Positions 32,308 to 42,054 of a DNA stretch of 64,000 nt are shown piece by piece; position 1 is the stretch's first letter; every line of letters starts with the position of its first letter. Origin of the DNA: Albibacillus kandeliae (GTDB lineage: Bacteria; Pseudomonadota; Alphaproteobacteria; Rhodobacterales; Rhodobacteraceae); the NCBI RefSeq assembly GCF_003116585.1, contig NZ_QEHM01000003.1, forward strand, positions 854,916 through 918,915, read 5' to 3'. The translations under genes and the position numbers were made by a program. The notes beneath the pieces are model-generated. The model saw only the letters and a list, made by a program, of their open reading frames with translations, did not search any database and was not told the DNA's origin.

Positions 32308-33495
32308 TCAGGCGATGACGCCGGTGGCCTTGCCTGCGGTCTCGAAGGCGTCAAGCGCCCGGTCGAGTTCGTCGCGGGTCAGCGCGGCATTCATCTGGGT
32401 GCGGATGCGGGCCTGTCCGCGCGGCACCACGGGAAAGAAGAAGCCGGAGACGTAGACGCCTTCCTCGAACAGCCGCGCCGCCATCTCCTGCGCGAGTTTC
32501 GCCTCGCCCAGCATCACGGGGATGATCGGATGTTCGCCGGGGAGCAGGTCGAAGCCGAGCCGCGCGAGGCCCGCGCGCCAGTAGGCGGCGTTCGCGAACA
32601 GTTGCGTCCGCAGCGCATCGCCTTCTTCCACCAGCCGGATCGCTTCAATCCCGGCGGCGACGATGGCGGGCGGCAGCGAGTTGGAAAAGAGGTAGGGACG
32701 TGCGCGCTGGCGCAGCAGGTCGATCACCGGCTGCGGCCCGGCGATATAGCCGCCGATCGCGCCGCCGAGTGCCTTGCCCAGCGTACCGGTCAGCACGTCC
32801 ACCTTGACGCCCGCGTGCGCCGGGGTGCCCCGGCCCTGCGGCCCCATGAATCCGGTGGCGTGGCAATCGTCGACCATGACGATGGCCTCGTACTTGTCGG
32901 CCAGCGCCCGGATCTCGCCAAGCTTGGCGAGGTAGCCGTCCATCGAGAAGACCCCGTCGGTCGCCACCATGATGTGCCGCGCACCATCGGCCCGTGCGGC
33001 CTTCAGCTGCGCCTCGAGGTCGGCCATGTCGGAGTTGGCATAGCGGTAGCGTTTGGCTTTGCAGAGCCTGATACCGTCGATGATCGAGGCATGGTTCAGC
33101 GCGTCCGAGATCACCGCGTCCTCGGGGCCCAGAAGCGGCTCGAACACGGCGCCGTTGGCGTCGAAACAGGCGGCGAAGAGGATCGAGTCCTCCATGCCGA
33201 GGAACTGCGCCAGACGTGTCTCCAGCTCGCGGTGCAGATCCTGCGTGCCACAGATGAACCGGACCGAGGCCATCCCGAACCCGTGGTCATCCATCGCTCC
33301 CTTGGCCGCCGCGATCAGCGCGGGGTGATCGGCCAGCCCGAGGTAGTTGTTGGCGCAGAGGTTGATCACCCTGCGGTCGCCCACGGTGATCTGGCCGCCC
33401 TGGGGCGAGGTGATCAGCCGCTCGCGCTTGGTCAGCCCTTCGGCGTCGATCTCGGCCAGCGTGTCAGAGATGTGGGACAGGAATGCAGTGGACAT
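32308..33495 (-). CDS. kbl: Glycine C-acetyltransferase (2-amino-3-ketobutyrate CoA ligase), 395 aa
   Basis: It cleaves 2-amino-3-oxobutyrate with CoA into glycine and acetyl-CoA, the second step of threonine breakdown. It belongs to the alpha-oxoamine synthase family of PLP enzymes: [11 protein letters not shown] near the N-terminus, [37 protein letters not shown], and the PLP lysine in [18 protein letters not shown]. Full length with AAGGAG upstream of the ATG. It lies between the XRE-cupin regulator and tdh on the same strand. Confidence 0.95.
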   Translation of the reverse strand: MSTAFLSHISDTLAEIDAEGLTKRERLITSPQGGQITVGDRRVINLCANNYLGLADHPALIAAAKGAMDDHGFGMASVRFICGTQDLHRELETRLAQFLGMEDSILFAACFDANGAVFEPLLGPEDAVISDALNHASIIDGIRLCKAKRYRYANSDMADLEAQLKAARADGARHIMVATDGVFSMDGYLAKLGEIRALADKYEAIVMVDDCHATGFMGPQGRGTPAHAGVKVDVLTGTLGKALGGAIGGYIAGPQPVIDLLRQRARPYLFSNSLPPAIVAAGIEAIRLVEEGDALRTQLFANAAYWRAGLARLGFDLLPGEHPIIPVMLGEAKLAQEMAARLFEEGVYVSGFFFPVVPRGQARIRTQMNAALTRDELDRALDAFETAGKATGVIA

Positions 33496-33560
33496 GGGCG
33501 CGTCTCCTTTGCTCTCATGTCTAGCATAGCGGATGCGAATCCGAAATAGGGGATTTCCTG

Positions 33561-33592
33561 TTTAGCGGAAAAATTCCGTTAACATGGAATTC
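33561..33592. promoter_or_regulatory. Candidate operator upstream of kbl
   Basis: In the 97-base gap between the XRE-cupin gene and kbl lie CGGAA-AAA-TTCCG (33566-33578) and an overlapping TTCC-GTTAACAT-GGAA (33574-33589). This AT-rich, symmetrical stretch is a natural site for the adjacent XRE regulator, although no footprint is known. Confidence 0.3.
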
Positions 33593-34159
33593 TCATGCAT
33601 CCTTGACGATAAGAAAGGCCCTGGCCGCCCCGCCGGAGGCGACGATGGCATGCGGCACATCGGCGGCGTATCGGGCGGTATCGCCCAGGTTCAGAGGCTT
33701 TTCCGCCATGCCGGAGGTGACAGTCACGCTGCCCTCGATGATGGTTAGCTGCTCGGTCGCGCCCCGGGTGTGCGGCTTGCTGCGCAGGGCCCCGCCGGGG
33801 GCAAAGATCAGCTCGTAGACCTCGTGGTGGCCTGCTTCCTCGGGCGGCGAGAGAATGCGAATCCGGCAGCCTTCGCCCATGTTGTCGATGGTCGGCGCCT
33901 CGGCGGCGCGGATCACGTCGATTCTGTCGTTGGCGGGCGCGGCGTCCAGCAGGCCCGCGAAATCGACCTGCAGGGCGCGGGTCAGGTTCCACAGGGTCGA
34001 TATGGTCGGGCTGCTCTCGCCCCGCTCGATCTGGCTTACCATCGAGCGCGAGACGCCCGAGAGGTTCGCGACCGCCTCGAGCGACAGGCCCTGCGCGCGG
34101 CGGGCTTCTTTCAACCGGGCGGGCAGGCGGTTCAGGATATCGTCGGTTTCGTCCGTCAT
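33593..34159 (-). CDS. XRE-family regulator with C-terminal cupin, 188 aa
   Basis: The N-terminal helix-turn-helix (about 14-68; LKEARRAQGLSLEAVANLSG, SRSMVSQIERGESSPTISTL) is joined to a cupin sensor domain (about 110-185; HEVYELIFAPGGALRSKPHT, EQLTIIEGSVTVTSG, GDTARYAADVPHAIVA). This architecture is common in regulators of amino-acid and amine catabolism that sense a small ligand. It lies upstream of kbl-tdh in the same direction and is their likeliest regulator. Start at 34159 (MTDETDDIL). Confidence 0.9.
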   Translation of the reverse strand: MTDETDDILNRLPARLKEARRAQGLSLEAVANLSGVSRSMVSQIERGESSPTISTLWNLTRALQVDFAGLLDAAPANDRIDVIRAAEAPTIDNMGEGCRIRILSPPEEAGHHEVYELIFAPGGALRSKPHTRGATEQLTIIEGSVTVTSGMAEKPLNLGDTARYAADVPHAIVASGGAARAFLIVKDA

Positions 34160-34293
34160 GGCGGATTCATCCGCCGCCCCGGGGAGGTTGTCAATCGCGC
34201 TTGCAACGCGACGTCCCGGGCGTTTCGGCTGGCGCCGCACCGCGGCGAGGGCCATAGTCTGCGCCGACTCATTGATACGAGGAGGAGTTCATC

Positions 34294-35469
34294 ATGACGG
34301 ATATCGTGATCCTCGATGGCGCACGCACGGCCATCGGCACCTTTGGAGGCGCCCTGGCCAGCACCGCGCCGATCGATCTCGCCACAGTGGCGGCAGAGGC
34401 GGCGCTGGAACGTTCGGGCGTCGAGGGCAAGCAGATCGGGCACGTCGTGTTCGGGCACGTCATCAACACCGAACCGCGCGACATGTACCTGAGCCGCGTC
34501 GCCGCGATGCAGGCTGGCATCCCCGAGAGCACCCCGGCCATGAACGTGAACCGTCTCTGCGGCTCCGGCGCACAGGCCATCGTTTCGGCAGTTCAGAGCC
34601 TGATGCTGGGCGATGCCGAGTTCGCGCTGGCGGGCGGTGCCGAGAGCATGTCGCGCAGCCCCTACATCGTGCCTTCGACCCGCTGGGGGCAGAAGATGGG
34701 GGACATCACGTCGCTCGACATGATGCTCGGGGCGCTGAACTGCCCCTTTGGCACCGGCCACATGGGCGTCACCGCAGAGAACGTGGCGGCCGAGCACCAG
34801 ATCACCCGCGAAGATCAGGATGCCTTTGCCATGCTGTCGCAGGACCGCGCGGCGGCAGCCATCGAGGCCGGTTACTTCGACAGCCAGATCGTTCCGGTCG
34901 AGGTGATGGTCAAGCGCGAGAAGGTGCCCTTCAAGGTCGACGAGCACCCCAAGCAGACCAGCCTCGAGGCGCTGGCCGGGCTGCGTCCGGTGTTCAAGAA
35001 GGACGGATCGGTCACCGCGGGCAATGCGTCTGGCATCAATGACGGCGCGGCGGCCATCGTGCTCGCCACCGCCGATGCGGCCGAAAAGGCCGGCCTGAAG
35101 CCCCGGGCCCGCATCCTCGGCTATGCCCACGCAGGCGTACGCCCCGAGGTGATGGGCATCGGTCCGATCCCGGCCGTGCAGAAGCTGATGGAAAAGACCG
35201 GCCTGTCGATCAGCGACTTCGACGTGATCGAATCGAACGAGGCCTTCGCCTCGCAGGCACTGGCGGTCAGCAGGGAGTTGGGTATGGACCCGGCCCGGGT
35301 CAATCCGAACGGCGGCGCCATCGCTCTCGGTCACCCGGTGGGTGCGACCGGCGCGATCATCACTGTCAAGACGCTCTACGAACTGGAGCGCACGGGCGGC
35401 ACCAAGGGCCTTATCACCATGTGCATCGGCGGCGGTCAGGGCATCGCCATCGCCATCGAGCGGCTCTGA
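34294..35469 (+). CDS. Acetyl-CoA C-acetyltransferase (thiolase), 391 aa
   Basis: It condenses two acetyl-CoA to acetoacetyl-CoA or runs the reverse thiolysis, as in polyhydroxyalkanoate synthesis or short-chain beta-oxidation. The catalytic residues are Cys89 (NRLCGSGAQAI), His347 (GHPVGATGA) and Cys377 (CIGGGQG), with the NEAF-type loop as ESNEAFASQ. Strong GAGGAG upstream of the ATG. No phaB or beta-oxidation gene adjoins it, so its pathway is not fixed by context. A terminator follows. Confidence 0.92.
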   Translation: MTDIVILDGARTAIGTFGGALASTAPIDLATVAAEAALERSGVEGKQIGHVVFGHVINTEPRDMYLSRVAAMQAGIPESTPAMNVNRLCGSGAQAIVSAVQSLMLGDAEFALAGGAESMSRSPYIVPSTRWGQKMGDITSLDMMLGALNCPFGTGHMGVTAENVAAEHQITREDQDAFAMLSQDRAAAAIEAGYFDSQIVPVEVMVKREKVPFKVDEHPKQTSLEALAGLRPVFKKDGSVTAGNASGINDGAAAIVLATADAAEKAGLKPRARILGYAHAGVRPEVMGIGPIPAVQKLMEKTGLSISDFDVIESNEAFASQALAVSRELGMDPARVNPNGGAIALGHPVGATGAIITVKTLYELERTGGTKGLITMCIGGGQGIAIAIERL

Positions 35470-35492
35470 GGCACACCCAGCCGACGGAACCG

Positions 35493-35518
35493 AAAACGCG
35501 CCCTCCGGGGCGCGTTTT
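35493..35518. terminator. Bidirectional terminator between thiolase and ubiB
   Basis: AAAACGCGCCC (35493-35503) and GGGCGCGTTTT (35508-35518) form an 11-bp perfect stem with a TCCG tetraloop. The A/T ends make it work for both convergent genes. Confidence 0.85.
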
Positions 35519-35521
35519 GCG

Positions 35522-37054
35522 TCAGAAGATGTGGTCGAGCGCCGCGACCACGACGGCACCAAAGGCCCCGCCGATCAGGGCGGCCAGCACGACGTAGCGC
35601 CGCCAGTGCTTCTTCTCCACCGGTTTCGGGTCCGCCTGCGCCACCAGCGCCGCCTCGACCATGCCGGGCAGGCGGGGGCCGAAACGGGCCATGACCAGCG
35701 CGGTCCGGGTCAGATCCGACAGCAGGGCGCGGGGGCCGATGGATTTCTTGATGTAATCCTCGACCACGGGCCGTGCGACTTCCCAGATGTTGATATGCGG
35801 GTTCAGCGACCGCGCCACGCCCTCGACCACCACCATCGTGCGCTGCAGCAGGATCAGCTCGGTCCTCGTCTCCATGCCAAACCGCTCGGTTACCTCGAAG
35901 AGATAGGCCAGCAGCCGCCCCATCGAGATATGGCTGGCGTCCATGCCGAAGATCGGCTCCCCCACCGCGCGCAGTGCCCGGGCGAATTCGTCCACATCCT
36001 GATCGGCAGGCACGTAGCCCGCCTCGAAATGTACCTCGGCCACACGCTTGTAGTCGCGACGGATGAAGCCGAAGAGAATCTCGGCATAGACCCGGCGGGT
36101 ATACTCGTCGATGTGCCCCATGATCCCGAAGTCATAGCAGACGATATCGCCGTTCGGGGCGACCTTCAGGTTGCCCTGATGCATGTCGGCGTGGAAGAAA
36201 CCGTCGCGCAAGGCGTGCATCAAGAACAGACGCAGCACCCGCTCGCCCAGCAGGGCGCGGTCGTGTCCGGCGGCGTCGATGGCGTCATTGTCGCCCAGCG
36301 GCGCGCCGTCTGCCCAGCCGAGCGTCATCACCCGGCGCCCCGAGAGGCCCCACTTGATCGAGGGAACGCGGAAACCTTCATCGCCCTTGGTGTTGTCGGC
36401 GAACTCCGAGGCGGCAGAGCTCTCCAGTCGAAGGTCCAGTTCGCCCCGCACCACGCCGTCGAAATGCTCGATCACGTCCATCGGACGCAGCCGACGCGCG
36501 CCGGGAGCGAACAGCTCGACCATCCGCGCCGCGAAGTAGAAGGCGTCCACGTCCTTGCGGAAGGCCCGCTCGATCCCGGGCCGCAGAACCTTGACCGCAA
36601 CCTCTTCGCCGGTGTCGGCCAGCCGCGCCTTGTGGACCTGCGCGATGGAAGCGGCGGCAATCGGTTCGCTGAACTCCGAAAAGGCGTCATCCACCGTGAC
36701 ACCAAGCTCCTTCGCCACTTCTGCCTTGGACAGCGCAGTCGCAAAGGGCGGCAGCTTGTCCTGAAGAACGCGCAGCTGAACGGCGAGGTCGTCGCCGACG
36801 AGGTCGGGACGCGTCGAGAGGATCTGGCCGAACTTGATGTAGGCCGGGCCGAGCGCGGTCAGCGCGCGGGTCGCGGGCGGCATCGCCGGATCCCCCTTGT
36901 ACCCGAGCCACATGAAGGGTTTGCCCATCAGACGTGCCACCAGCCGCAGCAGCGGCGGCGCGTCGTAGGCGTCGAGGATCACCTGCATGGCGCCGGTGCG
37001 TTCCAGCGTGGCGCCGGTCCGGACCAGCCGGATGATGTTGTGCGGTCCGCGCAT
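35522..37054 (-). CDS. ubiB: Ubiquinone biosynthesis kinase-like protein UbiB, 510 aa
   Basis: A membrane-associated ABC1/ADCK atypical kinase-like protein needed for ubiquinone synthesis. The N-terminal KFGQILSTRPDLV is the family's KxGQ motif, followed by the Ala-rich loop and Lys in VAVKVLRPG, HADMHQGNLKV and YDFGIMGHID (catalytic and metal-binding motifs). Two hydrophobic helices end the protein (VVLAALIGGAFGAVVVAALD). It follows ubiE with a 3-base gap, forming a ubiE-ubiB operon. Confidence 0.94.
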   Translation of the reverse strand: MRGPHNIIRLVRTGATLERTGAMQVILDAYDAPPLLRLVARLMGKPFMWLGYKGDPAMPPATRALTALGPAYIKFGQILSTRPDLVGDDLAVQLRVLQDKLPPFATALSKAEVAKELGVTVDDAFSEFSEPIAAASIAQVHKARLADTGEEVAVKVLRPGIERAFRKDVDAFYFAARMVELFAPGARRLRPMDVIEHFDGVVRGELDLRLESSAASEFADNTKGDEGFRVPSIKWGLSGRRVMTLGWADGAPLGDNDAIDAAGHDRALLGERVLRLFLMHALRDGFFHADMHQGNLKVAPNGDIVCYDFGIMGHIDEYTRRVYAEILFGFIRRDYKRVAEVHFEAGYVPADQDVDEFARALRAVGEPIFGMDASHISMGRLLAYLFEVTERFGMETRTELILLQRTMVVVEGVARSLNPHINIWEVARPVVEDYIKKSIGPRALLSDLTRTALVMARFGPRLPGMVEAALVAQADPKPVEKKHWRRYVVLAALIGGAFGAVVVAALDHIF

Positions 37055-37057
37055 GCG

Positions 37058-37810
37058 TCAGATTTTCCAGCCCGAATGCAGGGCGGCGATGCCCATGCTC
37101 AGGTTGCGGTACTTGGCATTGCCGAAACCGGCGGAGCGCACCATGCCCAGAAAGGTCTCCTGGTCAGGGAAGTTACGGATTGACTCGACCAGGTACTGGT
37201 AGCTGTCGCGGTCGTTTGCGATCAGCTGGCCCATGCGCGGAATCACGTTGAAGCTGTAGAGGTCATAGAGCTTCTGCAGCCCGTCGTTCGGCAGCTGCGA
37301 GAACTCCAGCACCATCAGGCGCCCGCCAGGCTTCAAGACGCGGTAGGCTTCGTTCAGCGCCTCCTGCGGACGGGTCACGTTCCGGATGCCGAAGCTGATG
37401 GTATAGACGTCGAAGGTATTCGCCTCGAAGGGCAGGTTCATCGCATCGCCCGTCACCCAGTCGAGGCTCTCGGCCATCTGCGCCGCCTCGGCCCGCTTGC
37501 GGCCCTCCACCAGCATCGGGGTGGTCAGATCCAGCACGGTCGCGTGGCCATGGCCCGCGCGCTTGAGGAAGCGGAACGAGATGTCACCGGTGCCCCCGGC
37601 CACGTCCAGCAGTTTCTGCCCCGGACGCGGCGCCAGCCAGTCCATCATCGCGTCCTTCCAGACCCGGTGGATGCCGACACTCATCACGTCGTTCATGATG
37701 TCGTACTTGCTGGCCACGGAGTTGAAAACGCCCTGCACCCGCCCGGCCTTCTCGCCCTCGGGAATGGTCTCGCGTCCGAAATGGGTTGTCTTGGAGGTGT
37801 CGTCGGTCAT
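37058..37810 (-). CDS. ubiE: Demethylmenaquinone/2-polyprenyl benzoquinol C-methyltransferase, 250 aa
   Basis: A SAM-dependent C-methyltransferase of the ubiquinone pathway. Family landmarks are [40 protein letters not shown], the SAM loop [16 protein letters not shown], and [20 protein letters not shown]. It is divergent from mutM with about 87 bases between starts, and is followed directly by ubiB. Confidence 0.95.
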   Translation of the reverse strand: MTDDTSKTTHFGRETIPEGEKAGRVQGVFNSVASKYDIMNDVMSVGIHRVWKDAMMDWLAPRPGQKLLDVAGGTGDISFRFLKRAGHGHATVLDLTTPMLVEGRKRAEAAQMAESLDWVTGDAMNLPFEANTFDVYTISFGIRNVTRPQEALNEAYRVLKPGGRLMVLEFSQLPNDGLQKLYDLYSFNVIPRMGQLIANDRDSYQYLVESIRNFPDQETFLGMVRSAGFGNAKYRNLSMGIAALHSGWKI

Positions 37811-37897
37811 GGGCCCTTGCCGCCGCTGAATTTTGCCCCTTGTTATAGGGCGTTTCCGGGCGGCACAATGCGCGCCCCCGTAGTAAGAAAGTGCATA

Positions 37898-38749
37898 ATG
37901 CCAGAATTACCAGAGGTGGAGACGGTTCGCACCGGATTGGCCCCCGTGATGGAGGGGCAGGTGATCGCCCGTGCCGAGGTCAACCGGCCCGATCTGCGCT
38001 GGCCTTTCCCCGAGCGCATGGCCGAGCGGCTGACCGGGCAAAGGGTCGAGCGGCTGCGGCGGCGTTCCAAGTACATCCTTGCCGACCTGTCGTCGGGTGA
38101 GACTTTGCTGGTCCACCTCGGGATGACCGGGCGCATGGTGGTCTCGGGCGATCCGCTGGGGCGGTTCGTGCACGAGCATCCGCTGCCCGAGAAGCATGAC
38201 CACGTCGTCTTCCACATGGAGAACGGCAGCCGCATCACCTTCAACGATGCCCGCCGCTTCGGCGCGATGGACCTGATGCAGACCGCCACCGCCGAGCAGC
38301 ACAAGCTGCTCTCGGTCCTCGGGCCCGAGCCGCTCGGCAACGACTTTCACGAAGACCACCTGATCGCCGCGTTCCGGGGCAAGAACACGCCCGTGAAGGC
38401 CGCGCTGCTGGATCAGGGGATCGTCGCAGGGCTTGGCAATATCTACGTCTGCGAGGCGCTGTACCGCGCGCGCATCTCGCCGCGGCGCAAGGCGGGAAAA
38501 ATCGCCGCAGCCCGGGTTGCCGCGCTGGTCCCGATCATCCGCCAGGTGTTGACCGAGGCCATCGCGGCGGGCGGCTCGTCGTTGCGCGACTACCGGCGCG
38601 CGGATGGGGAACTGGGCTATTTCCAGCACTCTTTCGATGTTTACGGGCGCGAAGGCGCCCCCTGCAAAACCCCGGATTGCATCGAGACCATCGCACGACT
38701 GGTGCAGTCGGGACGGTCCTCGTTCTTCTGTCCGAAATGCCAAAGATAA
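37898..38749 (+). CDS. mutM: Formamidopyrimidine-DNA glycosylase, 283 aa
   Basis: It excises oxidised purines such as 8-oxoguanine and nicks the abasic site. The mature N-terminus PELPEVET provides the catalytic Pro and Glu; VHLGMTGRM and a helix-two-turn-helix ([14 protein letters not shown]) follow; the C-terminal zinc finger has Cys pairs in CKTPDC and CPKC, with the essential Arg in SGRSSFFC. The start was fixed by the catalytic Pro after Met; there is no strong Shine-Dalgarno. Confidence 0.96.
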   Translation: MPELPEVETVRTGLAPVMEGQVIARAEVNRPDLRWPFPERMAERLTGQRVERLRRRSKYILADLSSGETLLVHLGMTGRMVVSGDPLGRFVHEHPLPEKHDHVVFHMENGSRITFNDARRFGAMDLMQTATAEQHKLLSVLGPEPLGNDFHEDHLIAAFRGKNTPVKAALLDQGIVAGLGNIYVCEALYRARISPRRKAGKIAAARVAALVPIIRQVLTEAIAAGGSSLRDYRRADGELGYFQHSFDVYGREGAPCKTPDCIETIARLVQSGRSSFFCPKCQR

Positions 38750-38811
38750 CTTGCAGTGAGGACCTCTCGTGTTAAGGCTCGACTCCGAAGAGAACAACGA
38801 AAGCTCGATTC

Positions 38812-39588
38812 ATGGCCTTTGAGACGATCAACGTCGAAACTGAAGACCACATCTGCCTCATCAAACTGAACCGTCCTGACGCCCTCAACGCCCTGAACAC
38901 CGAGCTTCTGGGCGAACTCTGCGATGCACTTGAAGAAGCCGACGCCAACGACAAGGTGCGCTGCATCGTCATCACCGGGTCGGAAAAGGCCTTTGCCGCA
39001 GGTGCCGACATCAAGGAGATGTCGGAGAAGTCCTTTGTCGACGTGTTCAGCGAGAACCTCTTTGCCGATGCCAGCGACCGTATCCTTGCGATCCGCAAGC
39101 CGATCATCGCGGCCGTGTCCGGCTATGCGCTGGGCGGCGGCTGCGAGCTGGCGATGGCCTGCGATTTCATCATCGCTGCCGACACTGCCAAGTTCGGCCA
39201 GCCCGAGATCAACCTCGGTGTCATTGCCGGGATGGGCGGCACTCAGCGTCTGACCCGTTTCGTCGGCAAGTCCAAGTCGATGGACATGAACCTCACCGGC
39301 CGCTTCATGCCCGCCGAGGAGGCTGAGCGCGCAGGACTGGTAAGCCGCGTTGTGCCCGCCAAGAAGCTGATGGAAGAAGCGATGGCCGCTGCGGCCAAGA
39401 TCGCCGAGAAGTCTCTGCCGACCGTCATCGCCGCCAAAGAGTCGGTGAACCGGTCCTACGAGATGATGCTGCGCGAAGGTATCCTGTTCGAACGTCGCCT
39501 GTTCCATTCGATGTTCGCGACCGAGGACCAGAAGGAAGGCATGGCCGCCTTCCTCGAAAAGCGCCAGCCTCAGTTCCGCGACAAGTGA
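38812..39588 (+). CDS. Enoyl-CoA hydratase, 258 aa
   Basis: A crotonase-fold enzyme that hydrates trans-2-enoyl-CoA in fatty-acid oxidation. Both catalytic glutamates of the family are present: Glu112 ([11 protein letters not shown]) and Glu132 ([13 protein letters not shown]), together with the oxyanion-hole segment AAGADIKEM. Typical length and full C-terminal helix (FLEKRQPQF). It lies between mutM and rpsT on the same strand, a placement I know from other Rhodobacterales. Confidence 0.94.
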   Translation: MAFETINVETEDHICLIKLNRPDALNALNTELLGELCDALEEADANDKVRCIVITGSEKAFAAGADIKEMSEKSFVDVFSENLFADASDRILAIRKPIIAAVSGYALGGGCELAMACDFIIAADTAKFGQPEINLGVIAGMGGTQRLTRFVGKSKSMDMNLTGRFMPAEEAERAGLVSRVVPAKKLMEEAMAAAAKIAEKSLPTVIAAKESVNRSYEMMLREGILFERRLFHSMFATEDQKEGMAAFLEKRQPQFRDK

Positions 39589-39596
39589 GTCCTGCG

Positions 39597-39614
39597 CCCG
39601 GCGGTACCGCCGGG
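39597..39614 (+). terminator. Possible terminator after enoyl-CoA hydratase gene
   Basis: CCCGGCG-GTAC-CGCCGGG is a perfect palindrome 9 bases after the stop. It lacks a following T-run, so factor-independent termination is uncertain. Confidence 0.35.
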
Positions 39615-39802
39615 CCCGCCCCTTCGCCTGCTGCGCGATAGGGGCTTTCCTTTTCCGGCGTTGTCGCCTATACGCCGCCGATACATGCGCGTGATGCCCG
39701 CTCTGGCAGGATTCGACCGGTTACTGAACCCGGTGTTCCCCGAAAGGGATGGGTCTCGTTGCGCTCTCGATTTCAACCGACCCGAAACAGGGGAACCGAC
39801 AC

Positions 39803-40066
39803 ATGGCAAATACGCCGCAATCCAAGAAACGCGCTCGTCAGAACGAGACTCGATTCGCAATCAACAAAGCGCGCCGTTCGCGCATTCGCACCTTCCTGCG
39901 CAAAGTCGAGGAAGCAATCGCTTCCGGTGACAAAGAAGTGGCAATTGCCGCTCTGCGCGCTGCTCAGCCCGAACTGATGCGCGGCGTGACCAAAGGTGTG
40001 TTGCACAAAAACACCGCCTCGCGGAAGCTGTCCCGTCTGTCCTCGCGGGTTAAGGCCCTGGGCTAA
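39803..40066 (+). CDS. rpsT: 30S ribosomal protein S20, 87 aa
   Basis: A small, very basic, helical protein of the 30S subunit body: [36 protein letters not shown], and the C-terminal [20 protein letters not shown], all diagnostic of S20. Start at 39803 with AGGGGAA upstream. It has its own strong terminator and precedes dnaA, the usual arrangement in this order. Confidence 0.97.
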   Translation: MANTPQSKKRARQNETRFAINKARRSRIRTFLRKVEEAIASGDKEVAIAALRAAQPELMRGVTKGVLHKNTASRKLSRLSSRVKALG

Positions 40067-40101
40067 GTCCCCTGCGAAATGTGACGAATATTTAACGGCT
40101 C

Positions 40102-40132
40102 AAAGGCGTTGCACTTCGCAGCGCCTTTTTTT
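40102..40132 (+). terminator. Rho-independent terminator of rpsT
   Basis: AAAGGCGTTGC (40102-40112) pairs with GCAGCGCCTTT (40118-40128) with one G-T pair and a 5-base loop, followed by TTTTC. Confidence 0.9.
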
Positions 40133-40615
40133 CTGAAATCGGTCCCCTGCACCATTCTGCGGCCGCGAGAGATTCTTTCCGCGAAAGTGAGAGTCAACAT
40201 CATAGTTTCGTTGCCGCTCTCCACCCGGAATTGGTACCACTGATCTTGCGATTCACTCGCTTGGGGGGACAGGCAGTCTTCGGAAAAACAACCTGAATGC
40301 CATCAGGGAAATCCGGAGGCGATGTCGGCAGTTGAGGCTCAAATCCTCGTCTGTTCGGTCTGCTATGTACGTTGGTTGCTCGCCGTCGCATGGCCCTGTC
40401 ATATAAAAGTGTGCGCGAAGTCTTGCGCTGATCGATCCGTCTGCTGCGGGCGGGTGTCGGTTTGCGTTTGGGGTTTCGATGTTGAAGTGTCTGGGTCTTC
40501 ACGTTGCCGGTCTCCGGCAGCGCATGCCTCCTATTGCTGTGAATCCAGCCGGTTTCTGCGCCGGTCAACGATAGCAAGGGCGAAATCGCCTGAATTGGGA
40601 TGCATGAGGCACTGG
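40133..40615 (+). promoter_or_regulatory. dnaA upstream region with four GANTC sites
   Basis: This 483-base region has no credible gene on either strand. It contains GANTC methylation sites at 40171, 40191, 40250 and 40541, about three times the number expected from base composition. TATAAA at about 40402 may be a -10 element. I saw no close match to the DnaA box TTATCCACA, so it does not look like a classic oriC. Confidence 0.5.
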
Positions 40616-42007
40616 ATGACACAAGAGAAATGGGGACAACTCAGACAGAGGCTGCTGAAGACTGTCGGCCAGAACAATTACACCACGTGGATCGAGCCGC
40701 TTGAATTCTCGAAACTGCAAGATGGGGTTGCAGTGTTCCACGTGCCGACGAATTTCATGGGGAATTACGTCGGGCAGAACTTTTCGGATCTGATTCTTTA
40801 CGAACTGAATTCCGCGGGCGAATCCGTCCAGCGCGTGCTGTTCCAGGTTCCGGCCAATGCGCCGAGCCGGCCCAATCCCGCGTCGGCCCGTCCGGCGGCC
40901 AAGGCCGAGTCCGCTTCGGCGGCCGTTCAGGCGCGCCCCGTGGCCGCCGAGGAAACGGTCTCTGACCTGCCGGCCGCGCCGCTGGATCCCCGCTTTACCT
41001 TCGACAGCTTCGTCGTCGGCAAGCCGAACGAACTGGCCCATGCCGCAGCGCGTCGCGTCAGCGAGGGCGGTCCGGTGACCTTCAATCCGCTGGTGCTCTA
41101 CGGCGGCGTCGGCCTCGGTAAGACTCACCTGATGCATGCGATCGCATGGGAACTACGTGCCCGTCAGCCCGAGCTGAACGTGCTCTACCTCTCGGCCGAG
41201 CAGTTCATGTACCGCTTCATCCAGGCGCTGCGCGAACGCAAGATGATGGACTTCAAGCTGATGTTCCGCTCGGTCGACGTGCTGATGGTCGATGATGTGC
41301 AGTTCATCGCCGGCAAGGACTCCACCCAGGAAGAGTTCTTTCACACCTTCAACGCGCTGGTGGACCAGAACAAGCAGATCATCATCTCGGCCGACCGTGC
41401 CCCGGGCGAGATCAAGGACCTCGAAGAGCGCGTGCAGTCGCGCCTGCAATGCGGTCTCGTTGTCGACCTGCATCCGACCGACTACGAACTGCGCCTCGGC
41501 ATCCTGCAGTCCAAGGTCCAGACCTATCGCAAGACCTACCCGGGTCTCACCATCGCCGACGGCGTGCTGGAATTCCTTGCGCACCGCATCTCGACCAACG
41601 TCCGCGTTCTCGAGGGCGCTCTGACCCGTCTCTTCGCCTTCGCCTCGCTGGTCGGGCGCGAGATCGACATGGAGCTGACGCAGGACTGCCTCGCCGACGT
41701 GCTGCGCGCTTCCGAGCGCAAGATCACCGTCGAGGAGATCCAGCGGAAGGTGGCGGAGTACTACAACATCCGCCTCAGCGACATCATCGGACCCAAGCGC
41801 CTGCGGGCCTATGCCCGTCCGCGCCAGGTCGCGATGTACCTGTGCAAGCATCACACCAGCCGTTCGCTGCCCGAGATCGGGCGCCGGTTCGGCGGGCGCG
41901 ATCACACCACCATCATGCACGGCGTGAAACGGATCGAGGAGCTCAAGGCCTCGGACGGGCAGATCGCCGAAGACGTGGAAATGCTGCGCCGTCAGCTGGA
42001 AGCCTGA
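40616..42007 (+). CDS. dnaA: Chromosomal replication initiator DnaA, 463 aa
   Basis: Domain I (about 1-80; WGQLRQRLLKTVGQNNYTTW), an Ala/Pro-rich linker, an AAA+ domain III with Walker A YGGVGLGKTHLMHAIA, Walker B VDVLMVDDVQFIAGK and the Arg-finger region LEERVQSRLQCGLVVD, and domain IV with the DnaA-box-binding signature GRRFGGRDHTTIMHGVKRIE. The start at 40616 has GAGG six bases upstream; an ATG four codons earlier (40604) is possible. It is followed by dnaN, recF and gyrB. Confidence 0.97.
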   Translation: MTQEKWGQLRQRLLKTVGQNNYTTWIEPLEFSKLQDGVAVFHVPTNFMGNYVGQNFSDLILYELNSAGESVQRVLFQVPANAPSRPNPASARPAAKAESASAAVQARPVAAEETVSDLPAAPLDPRFTFDSFVVGKPNELAHAAARRVSEGGPVTFNPLVLYGGVGLGKTHLMHAIAWELRARQPELNVLYLSAEQFMYRFIQALRERKMMDFKLMFRSVDVLMVDDVQFIAGKDSTQEEFFHTFNALVDQNKQIIISADRAPGEIKDLEERVQSRLQCGLVVDLHPTDYELRLGILQSKVQTYRKTYPGLTIADGVLEFLAHRISTNVRVLEGALTRLFAFASLVGREIDMELTQDCLADVLRASERKITVEEIQRKVAEYYNIRLSDIIGPKRLRAYARPRQVAMYLCKHHTSRSLPEIGRRFGGRDHTTIMHGVKRIEELKASDGQIAEDVEMLRRQLEA

Positions 42008-42033
42008 GCGCTTCAGCAGGACGGCAACGCCGT

Positions 42034-42054
42034 GCCCCGGACCTGTTCCGGGGC
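42034..42054. repeat. Hairpin repeat GCCCCGGA-n5-TCCGGGGC, copy 2
   Basis: Perfect 8-bp arms at 42034-42041 and 42047-42054, just after dnaA, identical in both arms to the element at 32282-32302. It may terminate or attenuate dnaA transcription, but there is no T-run. Confidence 0.6.

Noticed and set aside
40200-40622. 140-codon open frame on the minus strand in the dnaA leader
   Set aside because: Low-complexity Arg/Pro/Ser-rich sequence, no Shine-Dalgarno, and it would overlap the dnaA start and promoter.
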